64,000 nt of DNA from SKPS01 sp964469215 (lineage in GTDB: Bacteria > Bacteroidota > Bacteroidia > Bacteroidales > SKPS01). Positions within the stretch are counted from its first letter, which is position 1. Each line of letters starts with the position of its first letter. Below are positions 26,001 to 36,064 of the stretch, piece by piece. The notes under the pieces were generated by a model, which was given only the letters and a program-made list of their open reading frames with translations, ran no database searches and was not told the origin of the DNA. The DNA lies in contig CAYXYB010000013.1 in the NCBI GenBank assembly GCA_964469215.1, positions 1-64,000 on the forward strand. Reading direction: 5' to 3'. Made by a program: the position numbers and the translations under genes.

Positions 26001-29000
26001 CAAACTGGGGTTATTGGAACGGCACTATCAGCAACCTTAATATGTGGAAATCTGCCAGTGGTGTTGACACCAATTCGGTATCCATAAATCCTGGTTTTAC
26101 CTCCCCCAGTAATCTTCATGTTTCGAGTATCCCCATGAACAATCTTGGCACCCCGGCAGCTTTAGTGCCCGTTGATTTCGACTGGGATGTAAGAAGCCTT
26201 ACGACTCCCGATATCGGGGCAGATGAGTATACGCCACCGGCTAAAGATTTACTTTTTACGAATGTTCTATGGCCCAGGAGCAGCTGTGCATTAGGTTCAC
26301 AGGAAGAGGTCAGGCTACTTGTCAGGAATAACGGTACCGACCCTGTTACTTCATTTACGGCCACATATAAGATAAACAACCTGCCGGCCGTTACAGAAAC
26401 TTTTAATAAAAACATTCCCCCATTAACTACCGACACCCTGAAATTTCTTTCCAAAGCCAACATGTCTGCATACGGGTTATATAATATTCAGTTCTATACA
26501 TCACTTCCAAATGATGAAAATCTTTTAAACGACACTATTAATGATTATTTGATTTTTAATAGTCATAATTTCTATGATTACGATTATTTCACCAGTTTCG
26601 AGATTGACGATCCGGTAAGGGGACCGTACTCTTATATTGATGGAAATAATGACAACTCATACTGGCACTTTTTTGGAAATGCAACTACTGCAAAAACAGG
26701 TATGATATACATGGGTTATGAGTGTAATCAGAGTAATGCAGGCAATGACTGGTTTTTCACCAGATGTTTCACATTCGAGGCCAATCGCACATACGAGCTT
26801 TCATTCTGGTATAGAACATCAGACGCCACCTATTCCCAGAGTGTTGATGTTAAACTCGGCAATGCAACCACGATTGCATCAATGACTACTAACCTTATAA
26901 GTTTGCCGGGGTTTAGCAACGCAGCCTATCAGCAGGCTGTGACGACATTCAGTGTACCTGTTACAGGAGTTTATTATTTGGGATTTTATGCCTCCAGCCC
27001 TCCGGTTGCAACCACAGTACAGGTTATGGCCTGTATAGATGACATGACCATCAAGCTGTTACCTCCCTTTGATGCCGGTGTTATTGCTATTACGGAGCCT
27101 CACCAGGGTTGTGGCCTGACCTATGAGCCGGTAACGGTTAAGATAAAGAACTTTGGAACATCAAACATTGTAAGTGGTCTTACCGCCTCGTACCGTGTAG
27201 ACAATCATCCGGTTGTTACGGAGGTTGTGACCGGAATACTTCTTACAGGAGATACCATCAACTATACATTCAATACCCCTGTCAATCTCACTTCCGTCAA
27301 TGACACTGCATTCGTGATAACCACATGGACAAACCTGCCCGGTGATACTCTTTTAAGTTCCAATGCAAATGATACAGCAACGAGGATCGTAAAGTCATTC
27401 TCTCTTCCCGACCCTCCTGTTGTTTATGGTGACACCATTGCCTCCGGCAATACTGCAATGCTTACAGCAACCAGTTCAAATACGGTCTACTGGTATGATG
27501 ATATTGTCGGAGCACAGTCGCTGGCCTACGGAAATACATACATAACTCCTCCTCTTTTTGCAAATAAAACCTATTATGCTGAGGTTGGTTCAGAAACACC
27601 GGCAAGTGTTGTCAGTGGAACAGGAACATCCACACAATATAATCTGCCGTTTTACGGGTACTATGAATACGGATGGTCAGCGTTTACGATAAATCCCGGC
27701 TCAATGGGATACATTGATTCCATAGGTTTCGAGGTGGGTACAACAACGACAAATTATCAGATGCCAACTCAGCGTATATATATGGCACTGGTACACGATT
27801 CGGTGTTCTCAACATCAACGAAACCTGATCCGGCAATGATGACACTTGTATTTAACGGAACCATAAATTACAGTGGCCCCGGTTTCCAGATGATACGACT
27901 TGCCACCTCATTCTTTTATGACCCTGATTATGTTCTTCTTGTATATTATGAAAACCAGAAAGGGAGCACTTCCACAGGTTACCCCAGTTTCAGGTACACA
28001 ACCACCACCCAATATCAGGCTATGTACAGAACGCAAAACAGTAGTTTCCCCAATCTTGACGGATATGTTACCTATAACAGGCCTAATTTAAGGTTCTTTA
28101 TAAGACAAGGGACAGGTTGCCGCAGCACCAGGGTACCTGCTTATGTTGTTGTTAACCTTCCACCTATAGATGCAGGAGTTTCAACTATACTCTCACCCAT
28201 GCAATTTGCACAGACAGGATCAAGCAAACCGGTAGTCGTTGAGGTTAAAAATTACGGTCAAAACCAACTCACCACGATACCTGTAAGTTATCAGTTAAAT
28301 AACCTTCCAGTGGTCAGTCAAAACTGGGCAGGCACTTTAACAACCGGACAGACCGATACGATATCATTCCCTGTCATCACCATTCCGGCTGGATTTTCAA
28401 CATTGAAAGCATGGACAGCTCTCACAGGTGATGGGGTAATACTAAACGATAGTGCAATGATAAACATTCTGGGGACTACACTTGTGCCACTGTCGTTCTG
28501 GGATAATTTCGATGCTGTGACACAGTTCACGGCCAACACAACACCATATACCAACTGGCAGGTTGGCCCTCCGTCATACGGTACTCTCAACAATGCTTAC
28601 AGCTCTCCCAATTCATGGTGTACAAATCTCCAGGGGGCATATTATATAAATGCAGAAGCTATCCTTACCTCCCCTTTGTTTGATTTCAGCAACGCGGTGA
28701 ATGCCAATCTTGGTTTCTGGATGAGTTATAATTCAGAACTTGGTTACGATGGTATGTTTGTGGAATTCAGCCTTGATAATGGGTTGAACTGGAGCTTGCT
28801 GGGGGTTGTTAATGATACTAATGGAGTAAACTGGTACAATACAGCAAACTTAGTTTCCTCTGCCGGGCCTGCATGGTCAGGAAATTCACAGGGGTGGCAA
28901 TATACCTCATTTAACCTGAACCAGTTCACCGGTATGGCAGGTATCCGTTTCAGGTTCAAGTTTATGTCAAACGGAAGCGGGAATTATGAAGGATTCTGTA

Positions 29001-32000
29001 TTGATGATTTCTCTATTACAATTCCGGCAGCAGTTGATGCAGCCGTAAGCGGATTCTTTGCACCTCAGCAGAATAAACCACAAGGGCAGAACATCCCTGT
29101 AGTTGTTAAGGTTAAGAACATGGGATCAGCCCCATTAACGGGATTTGCAGTTTCTTACAGCCTTAATGCCGGGCCTGTTCAGACGTCAAACTGGAGTGGC
29201 ACCCTTTCACCGGGAAACGTTGCATATGTTTCCCTGCCAGGGATAATAATTCCGGCAGGATATTATAATATCTGTGCCTGGGTTAACGCCACCGGAGATA
29301 TGAACACTTCAAACGACACTCTATGCAATACATTCTATGGAAAACCCAAATTCGATGTTGCAGCAGTTCAGATTGTAAGCCCTGTAAACAATCAGGTTCA
29401 GGGTATGTCAGTACCTGTTAAGGTTCTTATCCGCAATTATGGTGTAGATACCCTTACATCGATTCCTGTAGGTTATCGTATCAATGGAGGTAATATTGTA
29501 ACAACAACATATGCAGGTGTTTTATATCCCAATGCAATCGATACGGCATTCTTTCCGGCAGTTTCCTTACAACCCGGTCAGCAGTTCTATTGTGCCTTCA
29601 CTCAATTATCCAACGACTTTAATCCGGGTAATGATACTGTATGTAAGATGATGTATGCCAAGCCATTGCTTGATGTTTCCCCGGTAGCTCTACATGCACC
29701 CACCGGTAATGCCTGCAACACTGCAGCGATGCAGGTAGCAATACGGGTTCGCAATAATGGAGACGACACGATAAACTTCAGTCTTAATCCATGCACAGTA
29801 ACGGTTGTATCCACAGGTACAAATCCTACCAATTTTAATCCTGCAGTAGTTAACAGTGGAACACTCCCGCCGAATTTTGAAGCCAATGTTGTGGTTATTA
29901 ATAATTACAACATGAACCAGGCAGGTGTTTATACTTTCAGTGCAACTACAAGCATGCCCGGTGACGGTGACGCTACCAACAACGGTTTCGGGCCGGTGAG
30001 CATAGGTGGGGTAACCATAATAAATTCATTCCCCAGATATGAAAACTTCGAGACTGGTTATAATTCCATTTTAAGGATGGAGCCGGCACAAAATGCAGGA
30101 CTATCTGTTACAAATGCTGCCGGTAATGGAAGCCAGTATGGCTTGCATTTCCAGGGTGGCAATCCGTTGGGATGGATTGGTGATGCATCCGGGACAAATG
30201 CTACAACCTATCAGCAGGCATGGACAACCAATGCAGCACATCATGCCAATGCCGTGAGCTGTAATATTAATGCTTCCGGTTTGACAAGCCTCAAGCTCCG
30301 GTTTGACCTGAGACAAACATACTCTACCGGTGCTGCTTTCAGTTGGTTCAGGGTTAAAGTAAACAACCAGGTAATAGCAAACCAGAATGGTGACACCTTG
30401 TTTAACCCGACAACCCCCGATAGTGATCCCTGGGTTACCCAAGTGTTTGACCTTACACCTTATGTTGGAACAACTTTCATGTTAACTCTTCAATCCTCGA
30501 ACAAGAACCCTTACCAGTATGCAGGGACTGCTGGTGACAACGCATTAGTAGATAATATAATGCTGTTTGTTCCTTCTCCGAATGATGCGGGTGTTTCAGC
30601 AATTATCCAACCTACATCAACCAGTGCAGCGGCAGGCACCCAGGTGCCGGTGGAGGTTAAGATTGAGAACTTTGGCAGTTCACCAATCACCTCCTGCCAG
30701 GTAGGATTTCAATTTGGTAATCAATCACCTGTATTCGAAACGTGGAGTGGAAATATACCACCCGGAAGTTCCACACAGCACATTTTCACAACACAGGGAA
30801 CAGTGTTGCCGGGAATTTTTATGATAAAAGCGTTCACAAACCTTTCCGGTGATACTTATAACCTGAACGACACTTCCGGCATTGAATTCCTTGGCGTACC
30901 ATTATTACCTGTACCATATTCTGATGATATGGAAGGGGTGAATTACTGGGTTGGTGAAGGCCCGCATAAATTATGGGAGAAAGGTACACCCTCAGGTATT
31001 ACAATAAATTACGCTTATAGTGGAACAAATGCCTGGGTGACAAATCCTTCTGGATTCTACACCAACAACGCTGATGAGTACCTAATGTCTCCATATTTTG
31101 ATTTTTCTAACACTTCAGGTGCTACACTCAGGTTCTATCACTGGCTTGATATGCAGCCCGATTTCGACGGTGCACAGGTTCAGTACAGCCTGAACAGCGG
31201 ACAGACATGGATCAATATCGGGTATATTATGGATCCAAACGGCCTGAACTGGTACTCACATAATATTAATGGTGTAAACTGTTTCAGCGGTATAAGTGGT
31301 GGATACGCTTTAAGTACATATAACCTGTCTTTCCTTGATAATAATCCCAATCCTGTCAGGTTCCGCTTCAGGTTCTTTTCAAACAGCAGTGTGAACAGCT
31401 ATGATGGATGGGCTATTGACAATTTTTCCATAACAGTTCCTGCTGTTCCTGTTGATGCAGGTGTAATCGCTATAAATTCTCCGGTGAACACCACAGAAAA
31501 AGGTGGTACCATACCAGTCGAAGTCAGGATTAAGAACCTTGGAACAGACCCCCTTACGAACATTCCTGTGTCATATAAAGTTGGCAATTTACCATCTGTA
31601 TCCTCAACATGGACAGGAACACTTGCCCCGGGAGCTGAAGTTAACCATAGTTTTACCCAGACATATACAGGGCCTGTTTCACCTTATACCCTCTATGCTT
31701 TCACTTCAGTGGCAGGGGATCCATACAAGTTCAACGATACTGCAAAAGCTAACATGATACCTTCTGCCGGTGCAAAAGATGTGACTGTAAAGAGGATAAT
31801 ATATCCCAAGGATTCATGGCCGTTAATGTGTGACTCAGCCAAAGTGGTAGTGGTAAATGCAGGTTACCAGGTTATCAACAGCTTAACGTTGAAGTACCTG
31901 ATAAACAATAATGAACTTGCAAGTAAAACCTGGAGCGGTACACTGCAACAGGGAGATTCAATGATATATACGTTTGATGAGAAATATACTGTTCCGTTAG

Positions 32001-32374
32001 GCACCTTCACAGCCTGCATCACAGCACAACTCACAAATGATGTTGACACATTCAACAACAAACTTTGTAAGAGCTATTCAAGTTGTTATATTGATATAGA
32101 TGAGCCGGAAGGAGCATCACTGGTACTATACCAAAACATTCCAAATCCTTCAAATGGCAATACCATTGTAGAATTCAGGACAGACAGCCCGGGAAAAGCC
32201 CGTTTCTTCGCAGTTGATCTGCTTGGAAGAGCTGTTATTGTCCGGGAGACAGATGTTGCATCAGGCGACCATACCATTGAACTCCATCATGGTGAACTTT
32301 CACCCGGATTCTATCTGTATGGTATTGAATTTAAGGGCAAGAGGCTTGTGAAAAAGATGGTGGTTCAAGAGTAG
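23081..32374 (+). CDS. Giant secreted modular protein (CARDB-like repeats, beta-helix, T9SS sorting domain)
   Basis: 3097 residues, predicted to be exported by T9SS and attached to or released from the cell surface. The signal peptide is residues 1-20 (ending LLSNGQ). Jelly-roll modules of the cleaved-adhesin type occur at about 25-205, 1165-1325, 1806-1980, 2318-2500 and 2612-2785, several ending W-x-I-D-D/N-[IF] (GWVIDDIKV, FCIDDFSITI, WAIDNFSITV). A parallel beta-helix-like region is at about 640-1040. Ten CARDB-like modules start at about residues 500, 1055, 1330, 1696, 1985, 2091, 2197, 2501, 2791 and 2899; most begin [FYIVNLK]-D-[AV]-x-V with VKVKN-x-G-like strands (for example VVVEVKNYGQ, VEVRIKNLGTDPL). 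Residues ~3005-3097 are a type A sorting domain. No catalytic motif seen. Probable role in adhesion or matrix binding. Confidence 0.85.
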   Translation: MKRVYTFSVILLVFSLLSNGQTIVYQEGFEGTPSVASAGTQLWGLNTTLYNSGTKSYSAHIVNPGDSSLLSTTSFSTTGNLYVLLEFSHICKIEFFDEGTIWVSNNNGTSWTQLTETQYLGSGGFSAASGNKFTSTAYTTWIPGNPTPPNNTWWKNEVFNISNLVGNSSQVMIKFVLKDMNNGTLYDNWGWVIDDIKVTANIDEMIPPAITLTPPLLPDTVYHTGPFQVFAEITDFSGIDTAVVVYTVNSGTPDTIGMAIQSGNIYTADIPSNTYNSLICYHVLAWDGSTFSNMGRYPQTGCISFKVKQPPQLVTIGTGTSNSTSPGPIIITSASSTYLYSNHISIFTPAELNAAGIIESMAWNKANTSGYNLGNATLRIYLKHTTITSIPSTVGTFTSELSGATLVYQSTTQNLLLSTGWQTFMFNMPNSFNYNGNNNLMVLVEWYRPGNATGGLNWYYTTATGMGQSWSSSTNPPNYVYGTNMRPNIQIGFQVTNYQYDVGISQIIEPTGTAIAGTNPVRIFLKNHGTDTITKATINYTYNGQSRPPYIWTGTILPYLSSNAITLGNELMSPGSYSVKAWASMPNDSADQNPNNDTAVSSGFVCLNVLNGTYTVGNSPTADFPTITDAITAVTQCGMSGPVVFSLLPGIHQTQMTFQNIPGTSAINTITFRSSTMNPNDVVIKYNATGTADNFVLKLDGARYLNFEYLTFQAENTTYGNVIYIANSSFNNKFTGNKIIGPMVSVNSTNICLVYSPSGTANNDSNHVFRLNRFYYGSYGFLFYGASSTVTVKGIVIDSNQFINQYYRGIDLRYHEAPVITSNYIYSQTEAIHGTANTYYYGMYLNYCQNEMRVEKNTINAPFGTYGIYVATCTSTPGREALFANNMISEIGGFTFVYGFYLSNANYHYYYHNSVNITSPTSNAGHAFYLASGSSIQLLNNIFANTGGAFCVYISAPAAVSRSNYNNLFSVATTNWGYWNGTISNLNMWKSASGVDTNSVSINPGFTSPSNLHVSSIPMNNLGTPAALVPVDFDWDVRSLTTPDIGADEYTPPAKDLLFTNVLWPRSSCALGSQEEVRLLVRNNGTDPVTSFTATYKINNLPAVTETFNKNIPPLTTDTLKFLSKANMSAYGLYNIQFYTSLPNDENLLNDTINDYLIFNSHNFYDYDYFTSFEIDDPVRGPYSYIDGNNDNSYWHFFGNATTAKTGMIYMGYECNQSNAGNDWFFTRCFTFEANRTYELSFWYRTSDATYSQSVDVKLGNATTIASMTTNLISLPGFSNAAYQQAVTTFSVPVTGVYYLGFYASSPPVATTVQVMACIDDMTIKLLPPFDAGVIAITEPHQGCGLTYEPVTVKIKNFGTSNIVSGLTASYRVDNHPVVTEVVTGILLTGDTINYTFNTPVNLTSVNDTAFVITTWTNLPGDTLLSSNANDTATRIVKSFSLPDPPVVYGDTIASGNTAMLTATSSNTVYWYDDIVGAQSLAYGNTYITPPLFANKTYYAEVGSETPASVVSGTGTSTQYNLPFYGYYEYGWSAFTINPGSMGYIDSIGFEVGTTTTNYQMPTQRIYMALVHDSVFSTSTKPDPAMMTLVFNGTINYSGPGFQMIRLATSFFYDPDYVLLVYYENQKGSTSTGYPSFRYTTTTQYQAMYRTQNSSFPNLDGYVTYNRPNLRFFIRQGTGCRSTRVPAYVVVNLPPIDAGVSTILSPMQFAQTGSSKPVVVEVKNYGQNQLTTIPVSYQLNNLPVVSQNWAGTLTTGQTDTISFPVITIPAGFSTLKAWTALTGDGVILNDSAMINILGTTLVPLSFWDNFDAVTQFTANTTPYTNWQVGPPSYGTLNNAYSSPNSWCTNLQGAYYINAEAILTSPLFDFSNAVNANLGFWMSYNSELGYDGMFVEFSLDNGLNWSLLGVVNDTNGVNWYNTANLVSSAGPAWSGNSQGWQYTSFNLNQFTGMAGIRFRFKFMSNGSGNYEGFCIDDFSITIPAAVDAAVSGFFAPQQNKPQGQNIPVVVKVKNMGSAPLTGFAVSYSLNAGPVQTSNWSGTLSPGNVAYVSLPGIIIPAGYYNICAWVNATGDMNTSNDTLCNTFYGKPKFDVAAVQIVSPVNNQVQGMSVPVKVLIRNYGVDTLTSIPVGYRINGGNIVTTTYAGVLYPNAIDTAFFPAVSLQPGQQFYCAFTQLSNDFNPGNDTVCKMMYAKPLLDVSPVALHAPTGNACNTAAMQVAIRVRNNGDDTINFSLNPCTVTVVSTGTNPTNFNPAVVNSGTLPPNFEANVVVINNYNMNQAGVYTFSATTSMPGDGDATNNGFGPVSIGGVTIINSFPRYENFETGYNSILRMEPAQNAGLSVTNAAGNGSQYGLHFQGGNPLGWIGDASGTNATTYQQAWTTNAAHHANAVSCNINASGLTSLKLRFDLRQTYSTGAAFSWFRVKVNNQVIANQNGDTLFNPTTPDSDPWVTQVFDLTPYVGTTFMLTLQSSNKNPYQYAGTAGDNALVDNIMLFVPSPNDAGVSAIIQPTSTSAAAGTQVPVEVKIENFGSSPITSCQVGFQFGNQSPVFETWSGNIPPGSSTQHIFTTQGTVLPGIFMIKAFTNLSGDTYNLNDTSGIEFLGVPLLPVPYSDDMEGVNYWVGEGPHKLWEKGTPSGITINYAYSGTNAWVTNPSGFYTNNADEYLMSPYFDFSNTSGATLRFYHWLDMQPDFDGAQVQYSLNSGQTWINIGYIMDPNGLNWYSHNINGVNCFSGISGGYALSTYNLSFLDNNPNPVRFRFRFFSNSSVNSYDGWAIDNFSITVPAVPVDAGVIAINSPVNTTEKGGTIPVEVRIKNLGTDPLTNIPVSYKVGNLPSVSSTWTGTLAPGAEVNHSFTQTYTGPVSPYTLYAFTSVAGDPYKFNDTAKANMIPSAGAKDVTVKRIIYPKDSWPLMCDSAKVVVVNAGYQVINSLTLKYLINNNELASKTWSGTLQQGDSMIYTFDEKYTVPLGTFTACITAQLTNDVDTFNNKLCKSYSSCYIDIDEPEGASLVLYQNIPNPSNGNTIVEFRTDSPGKARFFAVDLLGRAVIVRETDVASGDHTIELHHGELSPGFYLYGIEFKGKRLVKKMVVQE

Positions 32375-32375
32375 A

Positions 32376-34157
32376 TTACTGGTAGCTGCTGTCATCGTAA
32401 AGCTCCCCGATAGCCTTTTGATAACGCTCAGCAAGTAAATTGCGCCTTAATTTAAGGGTTGGTGAAAGTTCACCTGTTGCCGGGTCCCAGGTTTCGGTTA
32501 CAAACAGGAATCGTTTGATCTTCTCAAACTGCCCCAGGTATTTATTGTATTTCTCAGTTTCGTTGAATAGAAGTTGCCTGACCTCACTCCTTCCAAGAAT
32601 TTCCAGAGGAATAGATACATCTATATGATTGTTTTTACACCAGGTATGCAAATTCCGAAAGTCCGGAGAAATCACTGCTGCTGGAAAGTTCCTCCCCTCT
32701 CCAACAACCATAATCTGATCAAAAAATGTTGATTGGCCAAACAATGCCTCAATCTGTTGGGGTGAGATATACTTCCCACCTGATGTTTTTATCAGCTCTT
32801 TTTTCCGGTCGATTATTCTTATGAATCTGTCATCAACCCACTCACCAATATCACCTGTATGTAACCACCCCTCATCATCAATCACCTCATCAGTAAGTTC
32901 CTGGTTATTCCAGTATCCTTTCATCACATTAGGCCCTTTACAAAGAATCTCACCCTCTTGATCGATTTTCACGTCAACTTCATCGAGCAACGGGCCAACT
33001 GTCCCCAACCGGAACAAACCCTTATTAATCCTGTTCACTGCAATTACAGGAGCTGTTTCGGTGAGGCCATAACCTTCAATAACTTTAATGCCTGCGGCCC
33101 AGAAACTCTGAGTAAGTTGTGGATGAAGAGCAGCACTTCCCGATACGATAATTTCAAGCCTTCCTCCCATAGCTCTGCGAAATTTTTTAAATACGAGAGA
33201 CCTAAGCAGTCTGAGTTGGATGAGATACCATAAACTGTTATTACCCTGCAGATCGTATTTGCCGGCAAACTGCACAGCATATCTGAAAAGAAGCCTGAGA
33301 TAAATAGGTTGCCTGTAACCTGCATCCAGAAACCTGTCCCAGGCTTTTTCAATAAACCTGGGAACAGCACAGAACACATGAGGCCTGATCTCCCTGATTA
33401 ACTCTGATGCACGTAAGGCCGGAGCTACATAACAAATTGTCATACCCAGGTACTGATACATATAGTTTAACGTTCTCTCATAAATATGGCATAAAGGGAG
33501 AAAGCTCATTGCTGTTTGCGCCGGACCATAACCTGATATGGGTGAAATCGCCAGGAAATTTGAAACTATGTTGCGGTGTGTCAGCATAACACCCTTGGGT
33601 TTTCCGGTTGTTCCGGATGTGTATAGTATGGTGGCTACACTGTCCGGGTCAATGTTGTCAGTATCCTGTTCAATATCATTATAATATAGCTTTAATCCTG
33701 TATCAAGCAATTCGTTGTAATGTTTAATGCCATTAGTTGCATGCATACAATAAACAGTTACATCAAATTCAAGGTTGCCGGTAAACTCCTGAATCGCTGA
33801 AGCAAGAACAGGGTCTTCAACAATAATAATCCGGGGCATTGAATCCTGAATTATATGCTTAAAACTGTTTCTGCTAAGTGTTGGGTATACAGGAATATGA
33901 ATAATACCAGCCTTCATCAAACCCATATCGATATAATTCCAGTCGGGACGGTTACTGATGATTGTCATTGCTCTGTCGCCCTGTTTATAGCCAAGAGTTT
34001 TAAAAACATGGCACAGGGCAGTTGAAGTTCTGATATAATCAGGAAGTGAAACCGGGATCCAGGAGCTTTCAACCTGCCATGAGAAAAGACGTGCTTTATT
34101 CCTGCATGTTCTTTGCAGATGCGGAAGCAGATCGAAGATCCTTTTTACTTCAACCAT
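32376..34157 (-). CDS. AMP-dependent long-chain fatty acid-CoA ligase (copy 1)
   Basis: 593-residue adenylate-forming ligase that activates fatty acids as acyl-AMP and then acyl-CoA. The P-loop-like signature is TILYTSGTTGKPKGVMLTHR. Others are EGYGLTETAPVIAVN (A5 region), GWLHTGDIGEWVDDRFIRI and IDRKKELIKTSGGKYISPQQ, with the adenylate-binding Asp and the hinge. Start at 34157 (MVEVKRIFDLL). It lies 7 bases downstream of a paralogous ligase in the same direction, so the two are cotranscribed. Its stop is 1 base from the stop of the convergent adhesin gene. Chain-length preference cannot be told. Confidence 0.92.
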   Translation of the reverse strand: MVEVKRIFDLLPHLQRTCRNKARLFSWQVESSWIPVSLPDYIRTSTALCHVFKTLGYKQGDRAMTIISNRPDWNYIDMGLMKAGIIHIPVYPTLSRNSFKHIIQDSMPRIIIVEDPVLASAIQEFTGNLEFDVTVYCMHATNGIKHYNELLDTGLKLYYNDIEQDTDNIDPDSVATILYTSGTTGKPKGVMLTHRNIVSNFLAISPISGYGPAQTAMSFLPLCHIYERTLNYMYQYLGMTICYVAPALRASELIREIRPHVFCAVPRFIEKAWDRFLDAGYRQPIYLRLLFRYAVQFAGKYDLQGNNSLWYLIQLRLLRSLVFKKFRRAMGGRLEIIVSGSAALHPQLTQSFWAAGIKVIEGYGLTETAPVIAVNRINKGLFRLGTVGPLLDEVDVKIDQEGEILCKGPNVMKGYWNNQELTDEVIDDEGWLHTGDIGEWVDDRFIRIIDRKKELIKTSGGKYISPQQIEALFGQSTFFDQIMVVGEGRNFPAAVISPDFRNLHTWCKNNHIDVSIPLEILGRSEVRQLLFNETEKYNKYLGQFEKIKRFLFVTETWDPATGELSPTLKLRRNLLAERYQKAIGELYDDSSYQ

Positions 34158-34164
34158 TTATCAA

Positions 34165-35937
34165 CTATTCGAACATAGCCTTAATCAATGCCTCATACTT
34201 CTTACTAATCACATCCCTTTTAATACTCATTTTAGGGGTAAGTTCACCTGTTGGTTGCGACCATTCATCTCCAATGAGTTCAATTTTCTTAACCTGTTCG
34301 GTATTTCCCAGAGATTTATTGGCAGTATTTACCTCCCTCATTATGCGTTGACGTATTTCAGGAAGTTTAACCATTTCCTGGTTAGTTGTATAAGGCATCT
34401 CTTTTATCAGACACCACGACCTGAGGTAAGAAAAATCAGGAACTATCAATGCACCAGCAAACTTCTGGTTTTCACCAACAACAACTGCATTATCAATAAA
34501 GGGTGACTCTTTCAGTTTATCCTCAATCGGACCGGGAGCAATATATTTGCCAAATGATGTCTTAAACAGTTCCTTTTTCCTACCGGTTATTTGCAAAAAA
34601 CGGTTGTTGATCATCACACCCATATCGCCGGTATGCAGGTAACCCTCTTCATCAAAGATTTCTTTTGTAAGTTCTGGTTCCTTATAATAACCCATCATAA
34701 CACTTGGGCCTTTACAAATTATCTCATGGTCACTGGCAATCCTGACCTCAACATTCTTAAGAGGCAAACCAACGGTTCCGATCATACATCCGTCGGGATC
34801 AAAGGTGTTTACGGCAATTACAGGAGATGTTTCCGTAAGGCCATAACCTTCCAGCACCTGAATATTGGCTGCCCAGAAAGCTCTGGCAAGCCTTGGTTGC
34901 AAAGCAGCTCCCCCCGAAATCATTAACATCAAACGGCCACCCATCGCATCCCTCCATTTCGAAAAAATCAGTCTGTCAGCAATTCTGTGCTGTATTTTGT
35001 ACAAAAAAGTATTCTGGTTATAGAGTTCATACCTTAACCCAAGATTTACTGCCCAGAAAAACAGCTGCTTTTTTATTCCTTTCAGAGCCCTGCCCTTTGC
35101 GATGATCTTGTCGTACACTTTTTCAATTAACCTAGGAACAGTAGATACAATATGAGGTCTTACCTCCTTAATGTTATCTGCAATAGTTGCAATACTCTCT
35201 GCATAATAAACAGATATTCCAACATATTGAAACAGGTAATTGATCATTCTCTCATACACGTGACATAAAGGCAGATAGGAAACTGCATCGCCCTTTTCCC
35301 GAATCGGAAGAATAGGCTCGCAAGCTTTGAAATTGGCAATGATATTGTAATGCGAAAGCATTACCCCCTTGGGAACACCTGTTGTGCCTGAAGTATAGAT
35401 CAATGTGGCCATGTCATCACCGTTAACGGCAGCAGCTCTGTTTTTCAATTCATCAGCTTGGGGATTGGCTTTCCCTAATTCTATCAATTCACCCAAATGT
35501 CTGAGCCCTTTCCAATCCTTTATGGTGAAAATTTTGCGCAGAGTTGGTATATCCTTTTCTATACCTTCAATTTTATGATACAACTCTTTACCCGCAAGAA
35601 AAACATAGATAACCTCTGCATGGTTTAGAATGTAGCGGTAATCATCCTGACTTATGGTTGGGTAGATTGGGACATGAATAGCGCCTATCTGCATTATTGC
35701 CATGTCGAGAAAATTCCATTCCGGCCTGTTGTTTAGTATTGTCGCTATCTTATCGCCCGGTTTAACACCAAGTTGAATGAGTCCATAGCTTATATTCTGT
35801 ACATTTTCAAAATATTCTTCTGAAGAGTACTTCTTCCATTGTCCATCATCTTTACCTGCAAGAACTGCTTCCTTGCCAGAGTATTTCGCTTTCGATCTTG
35901 CAACAATATCGAAAAGGCGTGTTACCGGATATTCCAT
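34165..35937 (-). CDS. AMP-dependent long-chain fatty acid-CoA ligase (copy 2)
   Basis: 590 residues from the ATG at 35937 (MEYPVTRLFDIV); the open frame runs 14 codons further without family similarity. Signature ATLIYTSGTTGVPKGVMLSH, then LEGYGLTETSPVIAVN, YLHTGDMGVMINNRFLQI and ITGRKKELFKTSFGKYIAP. It is clearly paralogous to the downstream ligase along its whole length, which points to an old tandem duplication. Acts in fatty-acid import/activation or lipid remodelling. No promoter was recognised in the 127 bases before it. Confidence 0.92.
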   Translation of the reverse strand: MEYPVTRLFDIVARSKAKYSGKEAVLAGKDDGQWKKYSSEEYFENVQNISYGLIQLGVKPGDKIATILNNRPEWNFLDMAIMQIGAIHVPIYPTISQDDYRYILNHAEVIYVFLAGKELYHKIEGIEKDIPTLRKIFTIKDWKGLRHLGELIELGKANPQADELKNRAAAVNGDDMATLIYTSGTTGVPKGVMLSHYNIIANFKACEPILPIREKGDAVSYLPLCHVYERMINYLFQYVGISVYYAESIATIADNIKEVRPHIVSTVPRLIEKVYDKIIAKGRALKGIKKQLFFWAVNLGLRYELYNQNTFLYKIQHRIADRLIFSKWRDAMGGRLMLMISGGAALQPRLARAFWAANIQVLEGYGLTETSPVIAVNTFDPDGCMIGTVGLPLKNVEVRIASDHEIICKGPSVMMGYYKEPELTKEIFDEEGYLHTGDMGVMINNRFLQITGRKKELFKTSFGKYIAPGPIEDKLKESPFIDNAVVVGENQKFAGALIVPDFSYLRSWCLIKEMPYTTNQEMVKLPEIRQRIMREVNTANKSLGNTEQVKKIELIGDEWSQPTGELTPKMSIKRDVISKKYEALIKAMFE

Positions 35938-36064
35938 AATGAGTTTTTGGTTATAATTTTTATCAGCATAAAAATACAACAGATTAAGTAAAAACCAACT
36001 AATTACTAAAATATTTGAATATGATTGGCTCCTGGTATCTCAATCAAGAAATTCCGGAAAAGAG

